Origin: Bacteroidota bacterium
Lineage (GTDB): Bacteria > Bacteroidota > Bacteroidia > Cytophagales > Cyclobacteriaceae
Direction: 5' to 3'
Assembly (NCBI GenBank): GCA_018266055.1
Contig: JAFDYT010000008.1
Location: 90,862 to 154,861 of the forward strand
Length of the DNA: 64,000 nucleotides
The notes beneath the pieces are model-generated. The model had not been told where the DNA came from. It saw nothing but the letters and a program-made list of their open reading frames with translations, and did not search any database. Both the position numbers and the translations under genes were made by a program. The first letter of the stretch is position 1; each line of letters opens with the position of its first letter. This document shows positions 54,459-62,252 of the stretch, piece by piece.

Positions 54459-55566
54459 AAAGTCGATCCACAAGGGTAAGCAACTTCTGCTCTTCGGAAG
54501 TCCAGGTTACGTCTTGGGGATTGGAAGTAAAGAAACGAGCGGAACGCATTTGATCGAGCAACGTGTTCGGATCGGGGTGGAGAAAATCAACGGACAAGGA
54601 AGCCGAATACGGCGCACAGAGATCCGTCCATGGCCGGTGATTTTGCAAAAGAATGGGAAGCCGAAGCGCGAGGTATTCGAAGAGTTTAGTCGGAGTTTTA
54701 TTTTCCAGATGAGGCGACATCGGGTAATAAATGATTCCAAAATCGGCGTGAGCAATGGCGTCTATTATGATAGAATGCGGCACCAGATTTTTGCCTCCCG
54801 TAAGGGTAATGAACGAGTTAGCCGCGACTTCTTTTTCGATCAACTTGAGCACGTCAGGTTGCTGGCAATATCCCACGATGTGAAGCTGAATTTTGGGCTC
54901 AATCGCATGAAGCATTTTGGCCAGTTGAATCGCTTCCAGCACACCGGTGCTGTCGGCGAGGGTGCCGGTAAAAACCAACCGAAACCGATCGGGTGAACCA
55001 GATCGAATAAATCCCTCCGGAACGCGGCATTTGTTTTCAATAATGGTGAATTTATTTTTCACGAAAGTGAGCTCGTCGCGATAGCTTTTTTCGGCCAAAA
55101 TAAACTGCGAAATGAACCCCGCACTCACCCGTTCTTTCAGCCGAACCAGGCCGGCAATCAGCGCTCGTGTTCCTCTCGGAAAGGCATTCGTAAAGCGGAT
55201 ATTCCGGCTGTAATTCTCCTGGACGTCATAGAAAATCTTCGTCCCAAATAATATTCTGTTTGCTATCGCAACTCCCAGTAATTCATGGGTAGTAACAATC
55301 AATAGCTCGGGTCTTACTTTAAGGGTAATTTCGAGGGTTTTTAGCCTTGCCATCAACCTCCCGAGGCTAATTCTTCCGAATGCCGGGAACGCATGAAATT
55401 GAATCCGGTCGTCGCTGATTCGCTCGGCTGAAGGGTAGCCAATCACGTGCACCTCATGCTTTCCGGAAGCGGCCAACGTCGCCGCCATTTTTTCGGTCAT
55501 GCGTGTATCGTTCACCGGCTTCAACACCGAGGCAAGGACTATTCTCCTTTTTTTCATTTCTTGCAT
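54454..55566 (-). CDS. Glycosyltransferase (GT-B fold, family 4-like)
   Basis: The 370-residue cytoplasmic enzyme has the GT-B pattern: N-terminal Rossmann half with LIVTTHELLGVA and IFYDVQENY, then the C-terminal donor half with FRLVFTGTLADSTGVLEAIQLAK, IQLHIVGYC, and the E-x7-E-like segment PHLENKTPTKLFEYLALRLPIL. The donor and acceptor sugars are unknown. It is divergent from dapD with only 24 bp between the start codons, so their promoters must overlap coding DNA. Confidence 0.9.
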   Translation of the reverse strand: MQEMKKRRIVLASVLKPVNDTRMTEKMAATLAASGKHEVHVIGYPSAERISDDRIQFHAFPAFGRISLGRLMARLKTLEITLKVRPELLIVTTHELLGVAIANRILFGTKIFYDVQENYSRNIRFTNAFPRGTRALIAGLVRLKERVSAGFISQFILAEKSYRDELTFVKNKFTIIENKCRVPEGFIRSGSPDRFRLVFTGTLADSTGVLEAIQLAKMLHAIEPKIQLHIVGYCQQPDVLKLIEKEVAANSFITLTGGKNLVPHSIIIDAIAHADFGIIYYPMSPHLENKTPTKLFEYLALRLPILLQNHRPWTDLCAPYSASLSVDFLHPDPNTLLDQMRSARFFTSNPQDVTWTSEEQKLLTLVDRLF

Positions 55567-55590
55567 CCTAGTTTAAAAGTAAAACATAAA

Positions 55591-56403
55591 ATGCAACTCC
55601 AGGAACAAATCGAAAAAGCGTGGGCAGATCGTGAGCTACTCAAGTCGGCAGAAACTCAAGCCGTTATCCGCGAAGTAGTGAACCAATTAGACAAAGGAAA
55701 ACTTCGGGTGGCGGAGCCCACCGGCGACGGCTGGAAGGTAAATGAGTGGGTGAAAAAAGCAGTGATTTTGTACTTCCCGATTCAGCAGATGGAAACCATT
55801 GAAGTGGGGCCTTTTGAGTTTCATGATAAGATTGCGTTGAAGAGAAATTATAAAGAATTGGGTGTGCGCGTGGTGCCTCATGCGGTGGCGCGTCACGGCT
55901 CGTTTATCAGCAAAGGCGTAATCATGATGCCGTCGTATGTAAACATCGGCGCGTATGTAGACGAGGGTACTATGGTGGACACCTGGGCTACGGTAGGAAG
56001 CTGCGCACAGATCGGTAAGAACGTTCACCTGAGTGGTGGCGTGGGTATCGGTGGCGTGCTTGAGCCGGTACAAGCTGCTCCCGTGATTGTGGAAGACAAT
56101 GCGTTCATCGGATCGCGCTGTATTATTGTGGAAGGGGTGCGCATCGGCACCGAAGCCGTACTTGGCGCCAACGTGGTGCTTACCGGTAGTTCTAAGATTA
56201 TCGACGTAACAGGCCCCGAGCCGGTTGAATACAAAAACTATGTGCCGGCACGTTCCGTAGTTATTCCGGGTACTATTCCCAAGCAATTTCCGGCCGGCGA
56301 ATTTCAGGTTCCCTGCGCGCTGATTATCGGAAAACGCAAGGAAAGCACCGACAAAAAGACATCGCTGAACGATGCGTTACGCGAAAATCAAATTTCGGTG
56401 TAG
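55591..56403 (+). CDS. dapD: 2,3,4,5-tetrahydropyridine-2,6-dicarboxylate N-succinyltransferase
   Basis: Transfers succinyl from succinyl-CoA to tetrahydrodipicolinate in the lysine/diaminopimelate pathway (cytoplasm). From ATG 55591 the protein has 270 residues, the normal DapD length: helical N-terminus (MQLQEQIEKAWADRELLKSA), then a left-handed beta helix of hexapeptide repeats (VIMMPSYVNIGAYVDEGTMV, GVGIGGVLEP, FIGSRCIIVEGVRIG) and the C-terminal KQFPAGEFQVPCALIIGKR. The open frame extends upstream to 55447 but that part overlaps the divergent glycosyltransferase and is not conserved. Confidence 0.97.
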   Translation: MQLQEQIEKAWADRELLKSAETQAVIREVVNQLDKGKLRVAEPTGDGWKVNEWVKKAVILYFPIQQMETIEVGPFEFHDKIALKRNYKELGVRVVPHAVARHGSFISKGVIMMPSYVNIGAYVDEGTMVDTWATVGSCAQIGKNVHLSGGVGIGGVLEPVQAAPVIVEDNAFIGSRCIIVEGVRIGTEAVLGANVVLTGSSKIIDVTGPEPVEYKNYVPARSVVIPGTIPKQFPAGEFQVPCALIIGKRKESTDKKTSLNDALRENQISV

Positions 56404-56415
56404 CTCGGCACGACC

Positions 56416-56447
56416 TTTGATTCTATGTAGAACTAACTTTAGATTTG
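56416..56447 (+). promoter_or_regulatory. Bacteroidota-type promoter, probably giving a leaderless mRNA
   Basis: TTTG (56416-56419) and TAGATTTG (56440-56447) match the -33 and -7 consensus with a 20-base spacer. The ATG of the DUF3108 gene starts only four bases after the -7 box, so transcription would begin at or next to the start codon. Confidence 0.6.
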
Positions 56448-56451
56448 TAGT

Positions 56452-57261
56452 ATGCGTTGGTCACTGATTGTCATAATCGCCCTGTTCTTTCTCTCCTTTA
56501 CCGATGAGCGGAAGGTAAAGCAAGCGCGCGTGAGCGCCAGCATCACCACCGGCGAGCGGCTCGATTACCGCATGTATCTCGGCTACTTCACCGTAGGGAA
56601 GGGATCGACCATGACCGACAAACGTCTTCATATTAAGAATGATCGGGCGTGCTTCAAAGTAGATGCCTACATGGAAACGCTGGGTATGGCTACCTGGATT
56701 TCGAAAGTAAATGACAACTGGGGTGCGTATGTGGATACCACCGAACTGGTGACGCAGGAGTCGTATCGCAAACTGCACGAAGGCAAATACAAACTGCACG
56801 AAGTGATTACCTACAATCCCGACAGCGACATTGCGGTGGTGAATGTGGCCGACAAGAAAACCGGCAAATTCGGTACACCGAAAGTTTATTCTACGCCTGA
56901 TCGCGTGCGCGACATCGTCGCCGGATTTATGTACCTGCGGATCATCGACTTCTCTAAATACAAAGTGAAAGACACCCTTACCGTGTCCGGATTTTTTGAA
57001 GACAAATCGTATTCATTCAAGATCATCTATTTCGGAAAGGAAGTGGTAGAGACGGAGGTAGGCAAAATCCCCTGTCATAAGCTAATCCCCATCATGCCCG
57101 ACAACGAACTGTTTCGCGGCGAGAATTCCATTACCGCCTGGCTTTCTGCCGATGGCAATCAGATTCCCGTAAAGGTGGATGCGAAGATGTTCATCGGCCA
57201 TGCCGGTACGGAATTGGTGGCCTTCAAAGGGCTGCGCAACCAGCTGAAGATCGTGCAGTAG
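56452..57261 (+). CDS. DUF3108 exported protein
   Basis: The 269-residue protein has an N-terminal hydrophobic signal (about residues 3-17). The DUF3108 pattern follows: ERLDYRMYLGYFTVGKGSTM, CFKVDAYMETLGMATWISKVND, DIVAGFMYLRIIDFSKYKV, and VGKIPCHKLIPIMP. It is a periplasmic beta-rich protein of unknown role, common downstream of envelope genes in Bacteroidota. It has its own promoter, lies after dapD, and is followed by mscL 72 bp downstream. Confidence 0.88.
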   Translation: MRWSLIVIIALFFLSFTDERKVKQARVSASITTGERLDYRMYLGYFTVGKGSTMTDKRLHIKNDRACFKVDAYMETLGMATWISKVNDNWGAYVDTTELVTQESYRKLHEGKYKLHEVITYNPDSDIAVVNVADKKTGKFGTPKVYSTPDRVRDIVAGFMYLRIIDFSKYKVKDTLTVSGFFEDKSYSFKIIYFGKEVVETEVGKIPCHKLIPIMPDNELFRGENSITAWLSADGNQIPVKVDAKMFIGHAGTELVAFKGLRNQLKIVQ

Positions 57262-57333
57262 CCGTCGCTTTTCGTTGGCCTTGAACCCAATCTTTGTTTA
57301 CTTTTAAGGCATTAACCACAAACCTAACTCTAT

Positions 57334-57708
57334 ATGTTAAAGGAATTCAAAGCTTTTGCCATGCGTGGCAATGTAGTCGACCTGGCTGTCGGTGTGATTA
57401 TCGGCGGCGCCTTCGGCAAAATCGTCGGCTCACTCATCGACGACGTGATTACTCCCTTGTTGTTGAAACCGGCACTCGATGCCGCTAACCTGTCGCACCT
57501 CAATGAACTTACGGTATTCGGTACGGTAAAATACGGTGTGTTTCTTTCGGCGGTGATCAACTTCATCATTGTGGCGTTTATTCTGTTCCTGATCATTAAA
57601 GGAATGAACGCTGCCCAACGCAAGGAAGAAGCTAAACCGGCAGCTCCGGCGCCACCGCCTGCCGACATTCAGTTGCTGACAGAGATTCGCGACTTGCTGA
57701 AAAAATAA
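57334..57708 (+). CDS. mscL: Large-conductance mechanosensitive channel
   Basis: MscL opens under membrane tension to release solutes at osmotic downshock. The 124-residue inner-membrane protein has the conserved N-terminal amphipathic helix and TM1 (FKAFAMRGNVVDLAVGVIIG, then GAFGKIVGSLIDDVITPL), a periplasmic loop, TM2 (VINFIIVAFILFLIIKG), and a C-terminal helix (TEIRDLLKK) after an Ala/Pro-rich linker. A terminator follows at once. The leader contains TACTTTTA, a near match to the -7 box, at 57299-57306. Confidence 0.97.
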   Translation: MLKEFKAFAMRGNVVDLAVGVIIGGAFGKIVGSLIDDVITPLLLKPALDAANLSHLNELTVFGTVKYGVFLSAVINFIIVAFILFLIIKGMNAAQRKEEAKPAAPAPPPADIQLLTEIRDLLKK

Positions 57709-57719
57709 AGTACACCAAC

Positions 57720-57752
57720 GTCCTGCATCACCACGGTGCAGGACTTTTTTTT
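57720..57752 (+). terminator. Rho-independent terminator of mscL
   Basis: GTCCTGCA and TGCAGGAC form a perfect 8-bp stem with a 9-base loop, followed by eight T. The next gene's ATG begins one base after the T-run, so read-through or a start within the hairpin would be needed for its transcription from upstream. Confidence 0.9.
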
Positions 57753-57753
57753 G

Positions 57754-58155
57754 ATGAAAGACCTTTTCAAACCGGGTGACCAGAAATCCTTTTCCCGCAA
57801 AGTGGAGGAAAGCGATTGCGCCATATTCAATGGCGAGTTGCTGCACCGGGTGTTTTCTACCTTTTCGCTGGCGCGCGATTTCGAATGGTCGTCGCGACTC
57901 TTTTTTCTTGAACTGAAAGACGACGACGAAGAAGGGGTGGGCACCATGCTTTCCATCGAACACCGAAGTCCGGCGTTTGTGGGCGAAGAAGTACACTTTA
58001 CGGCGACGGTAGAGAAGATTGAAAAAAACGAACTGATCTGCACGATCGAAGCCACAGTAGGCGCCCGCCAGATCGCCGTAGGCAAAACCGGACAAAAAAT
58101 GCTGAAGAAGGAGAAGCTGAGGAGGTTGTTTGGGGAGGGAGGAGATAGGAGGTAG
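57754..58155 (+). CDS. FlK-like hotdog-fold thioesterase
   Basis: From ATG 57754 (133 residues) the protein has the hotdog pattern of the fluoroacetyl-CoA-thioesterase-like family: HRVFSTFSLARDFEWSSRLF, GVGTMLSIEHRSPAFVGEEVHFTATV, then CTIEATVGARQIAVGKTGQ. It would hydrolyse an acyl-CoA in the cytoplasm; the substrate is unknown. The last residues (GEGGDRR) and the stop codon come from the purine-rich repeat that follows, so its 3' end has been replaced or extended by repeat DNA. Confidence 0.8.
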   Translation: MKDLFKPGDQKSFSRKVEESDCAIFNGELLHRVFSTFSLARDFEWSSRLFFLELKDDDEEGVGTMLSIEHRSPAFVGEEVHFTATVEKIEKNELICTIEATVGARQIAVGKTGQKMLKKEKLRRLFGEGGDRR

Positions 58156-58217
58156 GAGTTAGTAGGTAGTAGGTAGTAGATAGTGGAAGTAGAAAGAGGA
58201 AAGTGAAAAGTAGATAG
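58138..58217 (+). repeat. Purine-rich low-complexity repeat (GGTAGTAGGTAG type)
   Basis: Irregular short units such as GTAGGTAGTAG and AGTAGAAAGAGGAAAGT run through the end of the thioesterase gene and beyond. A related stretch occurs at 59262-59300. All are G/A-biased on the plus strand. Confidence 0.75.
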
Positions 58218-58290
58218 TTCGTTGCACACTCCAATTTGAAACCTCATCTTCTCATTTAGTTGTCTTGCCGGACAGCACAAGCGTGGGGCA

Positions 58291-58344
58291 CGTGTGCGAT
58301 CCGGCATCCCGTTCGGGCGTGTGCGATCCGGCATCCCGTTCGGG
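58291..58344 (+). repeat. Tandem 27-bp direct repeat (two perfect copies)
   Basis: 58291-58317 and 58318-58344 are identical; the unit begins CGTGTGCGATCCGG and ends CATCCCGTTCGGG. It lies in the 320-bp gap between the thioesterase and lipoprotein genes. The rest of that gap (58218-58475) holds no gene; a TAGATTTG -7-like box lies at 58437-58444 before the next ATG, without a proper -33 element. Confidence 0.9.
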
Positions 58345-58475
58345 TGAGACTGAATTCTGAATTCATTTAACCGCAATGACTGCAGAGGATCGCAGAGAGA
58401 TTTGGTTAAAGGCTAAGATTGCCGGCAACAAAATATTAGATTTGATACGTTCTAGAGAAATGGAAGGTTTCGAAT

Positions 58476-59045
58476 ATGAAAATGCGATTTGTTATTTCAA
58501 CTGTCCTTATCCTTGCTGTGAGTTGCTCAGGGGATGACAATACTGCAGAAAATTACAAGAAGTTTTTTGTAAAAATATACAACGACCTAAACGATAAGAT
58601 TGAGGTTGTACATGCCAGCTTTGAAAAAATCGATAAGCATTTGGAGATTCATCATATAGTTGACTCTGCTGTTGTAGATACCTGTTTAAATTTTGTCGAG
58701 CGAGTTCAATCCGAACTTAACGCAATTAAATTAAACGTAGAGGCGTCAAAGACCTTTAAAAATGATGGTGAACTAATAGCCGTCACCAGCGCCTATATAA
58801 GTACAATGCTCGCTAAAGTAATTCCTGTGTATCGTGGCTATTACAATAGTATTAAGGAGGAGTATGCTAGAAAGCCGTTTAGTGTAAAGAATGAACATGA
58901 ATGGAAAGAAGCAAATCGGCGCATGATGAAAGTTCACCTTAGCCTTGCCGATGTGATAAAGCTTCGGTATAGATTGAACAAAGAATATAAAAATGTCATA
59001 AACAATTGGACAAGGAAACACGGTAGGGCTAATCCTCTTTCTTAG
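58476..59045 (+). CDS. Helical lipoprotein of unknown function
   Basis: The 189-residue protein has a signal with lipobox LAVSC and then a helix-rich, charged chain (VHASFEKIDKHLEIHHIVDSAV, EWKEANRRMMKVHLSLADVIKLR). It is more AT-rich than the genes to its left, which suggests recent acquisition. No family recognised. Confidence 0.6.
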   Translation: MKMRFVISTVLILAVSCSGDDNTAENYKKFFVKIYNDLNDKIEVVHASFEKIDKHLEIHHIVDSAVVDTCLNFVERVQSELNAIKLNVEASKTFKNDGELIAVTSAYISTMLAKVIPVYRGYYNSIKEEYARKPFSVKNEHEWKEANRRMMKVHLSLADVIKLRYRLNKEYKNVINNWTRKHGRANPLS

Positions 59046-59047
59046 GG

Positions 59048-59094
59048 ACACCGGATCACGCGCACTCCTCTGCACAAACCCGTCCGGTGTGACA
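59048..59094. repeat. Inverted repeat after the lipoprotein gene
   Basis: ACACCGGA and TCCGGTGT are perfect complements around a loop of about 30 bases, starting 3 bp after the stop codon. There is no T-run. It may cap the transcript or be one end of a small mobile repeat. Confidence 0.45.
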
Positions 59095-59199
59095 GCGTAA
59101 TGGGGAGGGCTTAGCTTTTGCATAAGCACTCAAGCAGTACACAGCACATCTTTTACGACCGCACTCTGAGAAGTCAATTCACTCGACAGCATTAAAGAA

Positions 59200-59255
59200 G
59201 AAACGGCGCGTTGGCCCGGAAAAAAAGCGGGCGTGCGATGGCATGTGCGTGAGGA
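59200..59255 (+). repeat. 56-bp direct repeat, copy 1
   Basis: Begins GAAACGGCGCG and ends ATGTGCGTGAGGA; a second copy of the same length with about eight mismatches lies at 59373-59428. Both are followed by different low-complexity DNA. Confidence 0.85.
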
Positions 59256-59261
59256 GAAAAT

Positions 59262-59300
59262 AGTAGAAAGTAGAAAGAGGAGAGTAGAAAGAGGAAAGTA
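59262..59300 (+). repeat. Purine-rich GTAGAAAGAGG-type repeat
   Basis: Several TAGAAAG/AGG units in a row, related to the repeat at 58138-58217, directly after the first 56-bp repeat copy. Confidence 0.7.
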
Positions 59301-59372
59301 GCCCCAAGTAAACCACACGATTTGTTTACACCGTAATCTGCACTTCAACTCCACTCCAAATCTCATTCGAAG

Positions 59373-59428
59373 GAAACGGCGCGTCGGCCCGACAGAAAGG
59401 CGGGCGTGCGATGGAATGTGCGGCAGGA
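59373..59428 (+). repeat. 56-bp direct repeat, copy 2
   Basis: Begins GAAACGGCGCG and ends ATGTGCGGCAGGA; same length as the copy at 59200-59255, start-to-start distance 173 bp. It shares the GCGGGCGTGCGATGG core. Confidence 0.85.
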
Positions 59429-59444
59429 GCATCTTTCTTCCCGA

Positions 59445-59462
59445 TCCCGATAGCTATCGGGA
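59445..59462. repeat. Perfect 18-bp palindrome TCCCGATAGCTATCGGGA
   Basis: Fully self-complementary and followed by a partial further copy (CTATCGGGATT). Palindromes of this form recur between genes in many Bacteroidota genomes, so it is probably one copy of a dispersed repeat. Confidence 0.8.
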
Positions 59463-59618
59463 CTATCGGGATTGATCTTTTTTCGTTCTTTTTTGTATCA
59501 AGACAAAAAAGAACAAGAGTATTGAAGTGCATAGCACTTTGTTGGTAAGCACCCCTTGTCTCTGTGAAAACAAACTTCAAGCACTATTATGAAACCTTTG
59601 CCCAAGTGTTGCCCTTAC

Positions 59619-59642
59619 GCGGAGTCCGAAGCGAGACTCCGC
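59619..59642. repeat. Inverted repeat GCGGAGTC / GACTCCGC
   Basis: A perfect 8-bp stem with an 8-base loop in otherwise gene-free DNA. The whole stretch 59046-59912 holds repeats and hairpins but no supported gene; open frames there have no start or family features. Confidence 0.6.
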
Positions 59643-59912
59643 TGGGAAAGAATTTGTTAAGAACGATTCTTTTTCATCCTCTTCAAATTCCTTACCGGTG
59701 CGCACTACTATATATAGAGTATTGCGGAGAAGCACACGGACGCCATGCGTCAGCGTAGTAAAAGGCAGCCTCCGGAAAGAGAACCTCAGCGTCAGAAAAT
59801 AAATACTACTGAGACAAAGTATAGGTGAGACCTTTATTCCCTGCCCCGGTTGCCTTAAAAACCAAGAAACCCCTTCTTTTTTGCATCCGCAACCCACTTT
59901 TACACAAGTCCG

Positions 59913-60458
59913 ACCGAAAACTGTAGAACTCGTACCGACTTGTGTAGAAGTTGTACCGACTTCTGTAAAAGTTGTACCGAAAAGTGTAGAAGTCGTACCG
60001 AAAACTGTAGAACTCGCACCGACTTCTGTAGAAGTTGCGCCGAAAACTGTAGAACTCGTACCGACTTGTGTAGAAGTTGTACTGAAAAGTGTAGAAGTCG
60101 TACCGGAAAGTGTAGAAGTCGTACCGACTTCTGTAGAAGTTGTATCGAAAACTGTAGAAACCGTACCGAAAAGTGTAGAAGTCGTACCGAGAACTGTAGA
60201 AGTCGTACTGAAAAGTGTAAAAGTTGTACCGACTTTTGTAAAAGTTGTACCGAAAAGTGTAGAAGTTGTACCGAAAACTGTAGAAATCGCACCGACTTGT
60301 GTAGAAGTCGTACCGAGAACTATAGAAGTTGTACCGGAAAGTGTAGAAGTTGCACCGACTTGTGCAGAAGTTGTACCGACTTCTGTAGAAGTCGCACCGA
60401 AAACTGTAGAAATCGTACCAACTTCTATAGTTGTGCGACGGGAAACTGTAGAAATCGT
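59913..60458. repeat. Minisatellite: 26 exactly phased copies of a 21-bp unit
   Basis: Every unit is 21 bp with no insertion or deletion over 546 bp. The general form is ACCG, then a variable 5-base block (AAAAG, AAAAC, ACTTG, ACTTC, GAAAG or GAGAA type), then TGTAGAAGT or close to it, then a 3-base end such as CGT/TGT/CGC. Two flavours alternate irregularly; in ACTTC units ACTTCT-GT-AGAAGT is a small hairpin. Because 21 is a multiple of three, at least four of six frames stay open. Plus-strand readings include heptads V-P-K/T-S-V-E-V; minus-strand readings include G-T-T-S-T-x-x. No start signal or export sequence supports any reading as a gene. Confidence 0.95.
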
Positions 60459-60956
60459 ACCGACATTCAAAAAAGGCCTTCAGGATTGAAAATTGGGGCT
60501 TCCCGCCCTTATTGCATCGCTACCGGGGCGAGTAGTGGTGCGCGCCACCTGAGTTTGTCCGTATGTCAGGTTAATGGTATCCGTAATGGAACTAAGTATG
60601 GTACGTCTTTGCATTCAGTGAGTACAGCCTCCTGTGATTGCGCCCGTGCCGGAAAGAATAATGATTGGGCTGGCAACCACAGACTATGCAAAGAGCCGGT
60701 TGAAAACCACGCCCGGTAAATAATATGTATAGAGTGATTCATTCAATCATCCAATCATTCGTCATTCATTCATTGCTTCTTGCCAAATTCTACCTCATCC
60801 CCGCCAATTACCTGCCCAAACCTGCCGAATGCTAAGTGGCGTTGGAGAGGAGAAGATAAAGAGGTATTTTGGAGGAAGGAATTTCAAGCCTAATACACCT
60901 AATTATGTCAAGTAAATATTGATAGTTACTAATGCCAGGTCTATTAAAATAAGGTA
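60459..60956. other. Gene-free region after the minisatellite with a short ATTC/AATC tract
   Basis: About 500 bp. One plus-strand frame that runs through the array continues to 60719 (GTSLHSVSTASCDCARAGKN) but looks like decayed coding DNA. A simple-sequence tract of ATTC and AATC units lies at 60736-60774. The sequence becomes AT-rich from about 60880, ahead of the ATPase gene; no clear promoter box is seen. Confidence 0.5.
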
Positions 60957-62252
60957 ATGATGAGAAAAATAAAAAAAGTACGAATTGATGGGTTCTGGGG
61001 AGATAAGTCTGTCTCACTCAATTTCACAAAGGACATAAATTTTTTAATAGGTGTAAACGGGTCTGGGAAGACAACCATAATTAATTTAATAGCAGCTAGT
61101 TTAAATGCGGATTTCGCGACACTAGATAAAGCTCAGTTTACAAATATACGTGTTGACTTTTTTGATGCAGACGATAAGCAGGACAAGTCAACAACTTATA
61201 TTGTAGTTGAAAAAACTGATAAGGAGAATTCTCCTTATTCTAATATTATTTTTAGAATAAAGACACCTAGTGAAACTAAAGTTAAAACGTTTAAGCTTAA
61301 CGAACTCGAAGAAGAAGGCTTATTTCGATATCCAAAGGATTATTTAATCCATAAAATACACATGCAAAGCGGACAAATAGAAAGAGATATAAATATCTCC
61401 TTAAAAGATATTGTTAATTTAACTTGGCTATCCATTCACCGTACGAGTGGGCATAATCGTACAATCGACGATAAAAGCTTTGAATCGACAATTGATCAAA
61501 AAATAAAAGAACTTTCAACGGACTTGATTAAATATTTCGGAGTTCTTGATAGAAGATACTCCTTGGAAACTGAAAAATTCCAGAAAAATATTTTTATGTC
61601 ACTAATTGAAGAAGAAAAAGAGGCTAATGTTCTTAAAACTGATGATCTCGAATCCGAAAAGGAAAGAGAATCATTACGTCAAATTTTTCTATTATTTAAA
61701 TTGAAAGAGTCGGAATTTTCACAAAAGCTGGATTCGCATTTTAAGAATTTTGAAAATGCAAAAGAAGAATGGGCTAATAATAAGGCCATAGATACAAAAA
61801 AACTAACTTATATCTTAGGTACAAGAAGAATACACTCTATAGTTCAAGAATGGAATAGATTGAATGAAAAGAAGAACAATATAAATAAACCCAAATTCAC
61901 TTTTCTAGAAGAGGTTAACCAACTATTTAGAAGGAAAAAAATATTTATAAACGAGCGTAATGAATTGTTAGTAGAAACGCAGAGTGGGAAAATATTTCCA
62001 TTAATACACCTTTCCTCTGGAGAAAAACAATTGTTAATTATTCTTGGACAGGGCCTACTTCAGGAAAACAATAGTCACGTTTATATTGCTGATGAGCCAG
62101 AATTATCTCTTCATGTTGAATGGCAAGAAAAATTGGTAAGTAGTCTTAAAAATGTTAACCCTAATTCACAAATAATATTTGCAACTCATTCGCCTGATAT
62201 TGTTGGTAGATTTAGCGAGTCTGTAATTAAGGTGGAGGAGGCGATAAAATGA
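60957..62252 (+). CDS. AAA-family ATPase of a PARIS-like (AriA-type) defence pair
   Basis: The 431-residue protein is an ABC/SMC-like AAA ATPase: Walker A GVNGSGKT (32-39), central helical region (about 150-330), signature LSSGEKQ (352-358), Walker B IADEPE (D379, E380), and switch H411 in ATHSP. This is the layout of AAA_15 and AriA proteins. In PARIS the ATPase forms a cage that holds the AriB effector and releases it on sensing a phage anti-restriction protein. The next gene, whose ATG overlaps its stop (ATGA), encodes a DUF4435 protein as required. Codons are strongly AT-rich, unlike the genes at 50-58 kb, pointing to horizontal transfer. Confidence 0.8.
   Translation: MMRKIKKVRIDGFWGDKSVSLNFTKDINFLIGVNGSGKTTIINLIAASLNADFATLDKAQFTNIRVDFFDADDKQDKSTTYIVVEKTDKENSPYSNIIFRIKTPSETKVKTFKLNELEEEGLFRYPKDYLIHKIHMQSGQIERDINISLKDIVNLTWLSIHRTSGHNRTIDDKSFESTIDQKIKELSTDLIKYFGVLDRRYSLETEKFQKNIFMSLIEEEKEANVLKTDDLESEKERESLRQIFLLFKLKESEFSQKLDSHFKNFENAKEEWANNKAIDTKKLTYILGTRRIHSIVQEWNRLNEKKNNINKPKFTFLEEVNQLFRRKKIFINERNELLVETQSGKIFPLIHLSSGEKQLLIILGQGLLQENNSHVYIADEPELSLHVEWQEKLVSSLKNVNPNSQIIFATHSPDIVGRFSESVIKVEEAIK

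Noticed and set aside
55447-55590. Extended N-terminus of dapD
   Set aside because: The extra 48 residues are antisense to the glycosyltransferase and are absent from the 270-residue DapD norm.
55687-56286. 199-codon minus-strand open frame inside dapD
   Set aside because: Histidine-rich antisense shadow of the DapD repeat region.
58375-58533. 52-codon open frame overlapping the start of the lipoprotein gene
   Set aside because: It begins in repeat-like DNA and overlaps a better-supported gene with a clear signal sequence.
59913-60458. CRISPR array
   Set aside because: The repeats are contiguous 21-bp units with no spacers, and no cas genes are seen.
59577-60719. Three long overlapping open frames as genes (minus 59577-60470, plus 59881-60489, plus 59940-60719)
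   Set aside because: They stay open because the repeat length is a multiple of three; none has a signal sequence, good start context or recognisable domain outside the array.
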